Assembly (NCBI GenBank): GCA_023474015.1
Contig: JAMCYN010000052.1
Location: 1-52,974, forward strand
DNA length: 52,974 nt
Reading direction: 5' to 3'
Source: Armatimonadota bacterium
GTDB taxonomy: Bacteria > Armatimonadota > UBA5829
The notes under the pieces were generated by a model. The model made no database searches. It was not told the origin of the DNA and saw only the letters and a program-made list of their open reading frames with translations. The position numbers and the translations under genes were made by a program. Below, one piece after another: positions 52,609-52,974 of the stretch. Position 1 is the first letter of the stretch, and every line of letters begins with the position of its first letter.

Positions 52609-52974
52609 TTATAGTTTGCTGTAAACAAAGAGTCTGTCATCAGATCGGGTAGATATCGTGATTGCTATTCCACCGCCCATGAGCTGGCTGCCCGCCAATG
52701 TTTGGGATTCTCCGGAATTTACGTTGGTCCAGAGGTAATTGTCGGCCGGATTCAGACCATGGAGCTTGAGTGTGTATGTCTGTTGCGTGCTATCGGCCCG
52801 GCGGAACGCCTGCACCATACCGTCGCCGGTTTCGGGACGGTTAAACTGCCAAGCCATCCACGCGGTGTTGGCCTCGTCGTATGGTGTCAGTGGATAGTAA
52901 TCACCCAATAGGAGAGGGGATACCTGTTCCCACTGGCTGAAGAGCGTTCGCATCGCGTTGTAGTCGAGATTGAG
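52609..52974 (-). CDS. GH36-type protein, C-terminal part (cut by window edge)
   Basis: The reverse frame is open from the window edge (first residues LNLDYNAMRTLFSQWEQ) to a TAG at 52609. LLLGDYYPLTPYDEANTAWM, WQFNRPETGDGMVQAFRRA and LKLHGLNPADNYLW match the end of the GH36 protein at 32526 (FFGDYYPLTVYSLDKNVWM, WQWNRPEVGQGAVQAFRRE). It would be the first gene of the leftward set seen here, 30 bases before the dehydrogenase gene. The catalytic barrel is outside the window. Confidence 0.85.
   Translation of the reverse strand, partial: LNLDYNAMRTLFSQWEQVSPLLLGDYYPLTPYDEANTAWMAWQFNRPETGDGMVQAFRRADSTQQTYTLKLHGLNPADNYLWTNVNSGESQTLAGSQLMGGGIAITISTRSDDRLFVYSKL

Noticed and set aside
1..52974. CRISPR arrays, tRNA or rRNA genes, riboswitches
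   Set aside because: I saw no regularly spaced repeats, rRNA-like blocks or convincing cobalamin-type leader, though short RNAs could be missed by eye.

Overview
The window reads as a carbohydrate-degradation region from a free-living, GC-rich, Gram-negative-type bacterium. A pseudopilin with an FTLIELLVVIAIIAVLAAI start and a Leu-Phe-Pro-Val-Phe continuation, a PEP-CTERM sorting signal, a Tat-exported sulfatase, LamG surface proteins and many secreted glycosidases are the style of Armatimonadota or the Planctomycetes/Verrucomicrobia/Lentisphaerae group. The pseudopilin makes me lean to Armatimonadota. This is inference from protein style; no rRNA or marker gene is present.

Left block (1-8197). 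A divergent regulator module is built around a DeoR-type repressor (7361-8197, +) and a DhnA-type class I aldolase (6312-7169, -). Further leftward-reading genes encode an MttB-type corrinoid methyltransferase homologue, an L-fucose/arabinose-isomerase-like protein, a secreted alpha-helical-barrel protein, a UroD-family methyltransferase-like protein and an FGGY sugar kinase that runs off the edge. An almost identical palindrome overlapping the -10 box occurs twice, between the divergent genes and before the mttB-like gene, so the block looks like one small regulon. Isomerase, kinase and aldolase form a plausible sugar pathway of the fucose/rhamnose type.

Central-left block (8234-16331, +). 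A pseudopilin is followed by a PEP-CTERM protein, a LamG-like protein, a 1355-residue multidomain secreted glycosidase and a frame-disrupted LamG gene. The three smaller proteins correspond to separate modules of the large one, which suggests local domain shuffling.

Central block (16648-30552, +). A DUF3604 PHP-like protein, a sulfatase, three GH5-like enzymes, a GH2 beta-mannosidase-like enzyme, a UroD/MtaA-type methyltransferase lying between two GH5 paralogues, and a GH78 alpha-rhamnosidase. From 20292 on the genes overlap or nearly touch and are probably one operon.

Scar (30553-32525). The 3' remnant of a second DeoR-type regulator, an intact DDE transposase gene and a fragment of an IS21-type transposase separate the two glycan blocks.

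Right block (32526-52974, -). A long, tightly packed leftward gene set: GH36 (partial at the edge), Ldh-type dehydrogenase, divergent acetate-kinase homologue, DapA-family aldolase/lyase, FGGY kinase, transaldolase-like protein, GH116, a solute-binding-protein/permease fusion with its partner permease, a metzincin-like protease, GH172 (DUF2961), amidohydrolase and a TRIC-type channel, then a second GH36. It looks like an import-and-catabolism operon for a complex glycan. No transporter ATPase is present, so one must be supplied from elsewhere.

The most interesting theme is that methyl-transfer families (MttB-like, two different UroD-like) are embedded in operons of glycosidases and sugar-catabolic enzymes. 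This could mean that methyl groups (methoxy-sugars or methylated amines bound to a glycan) are harvested together with the sugars. That is a hypothesis: no corrinoid protein gene is visible in the window.
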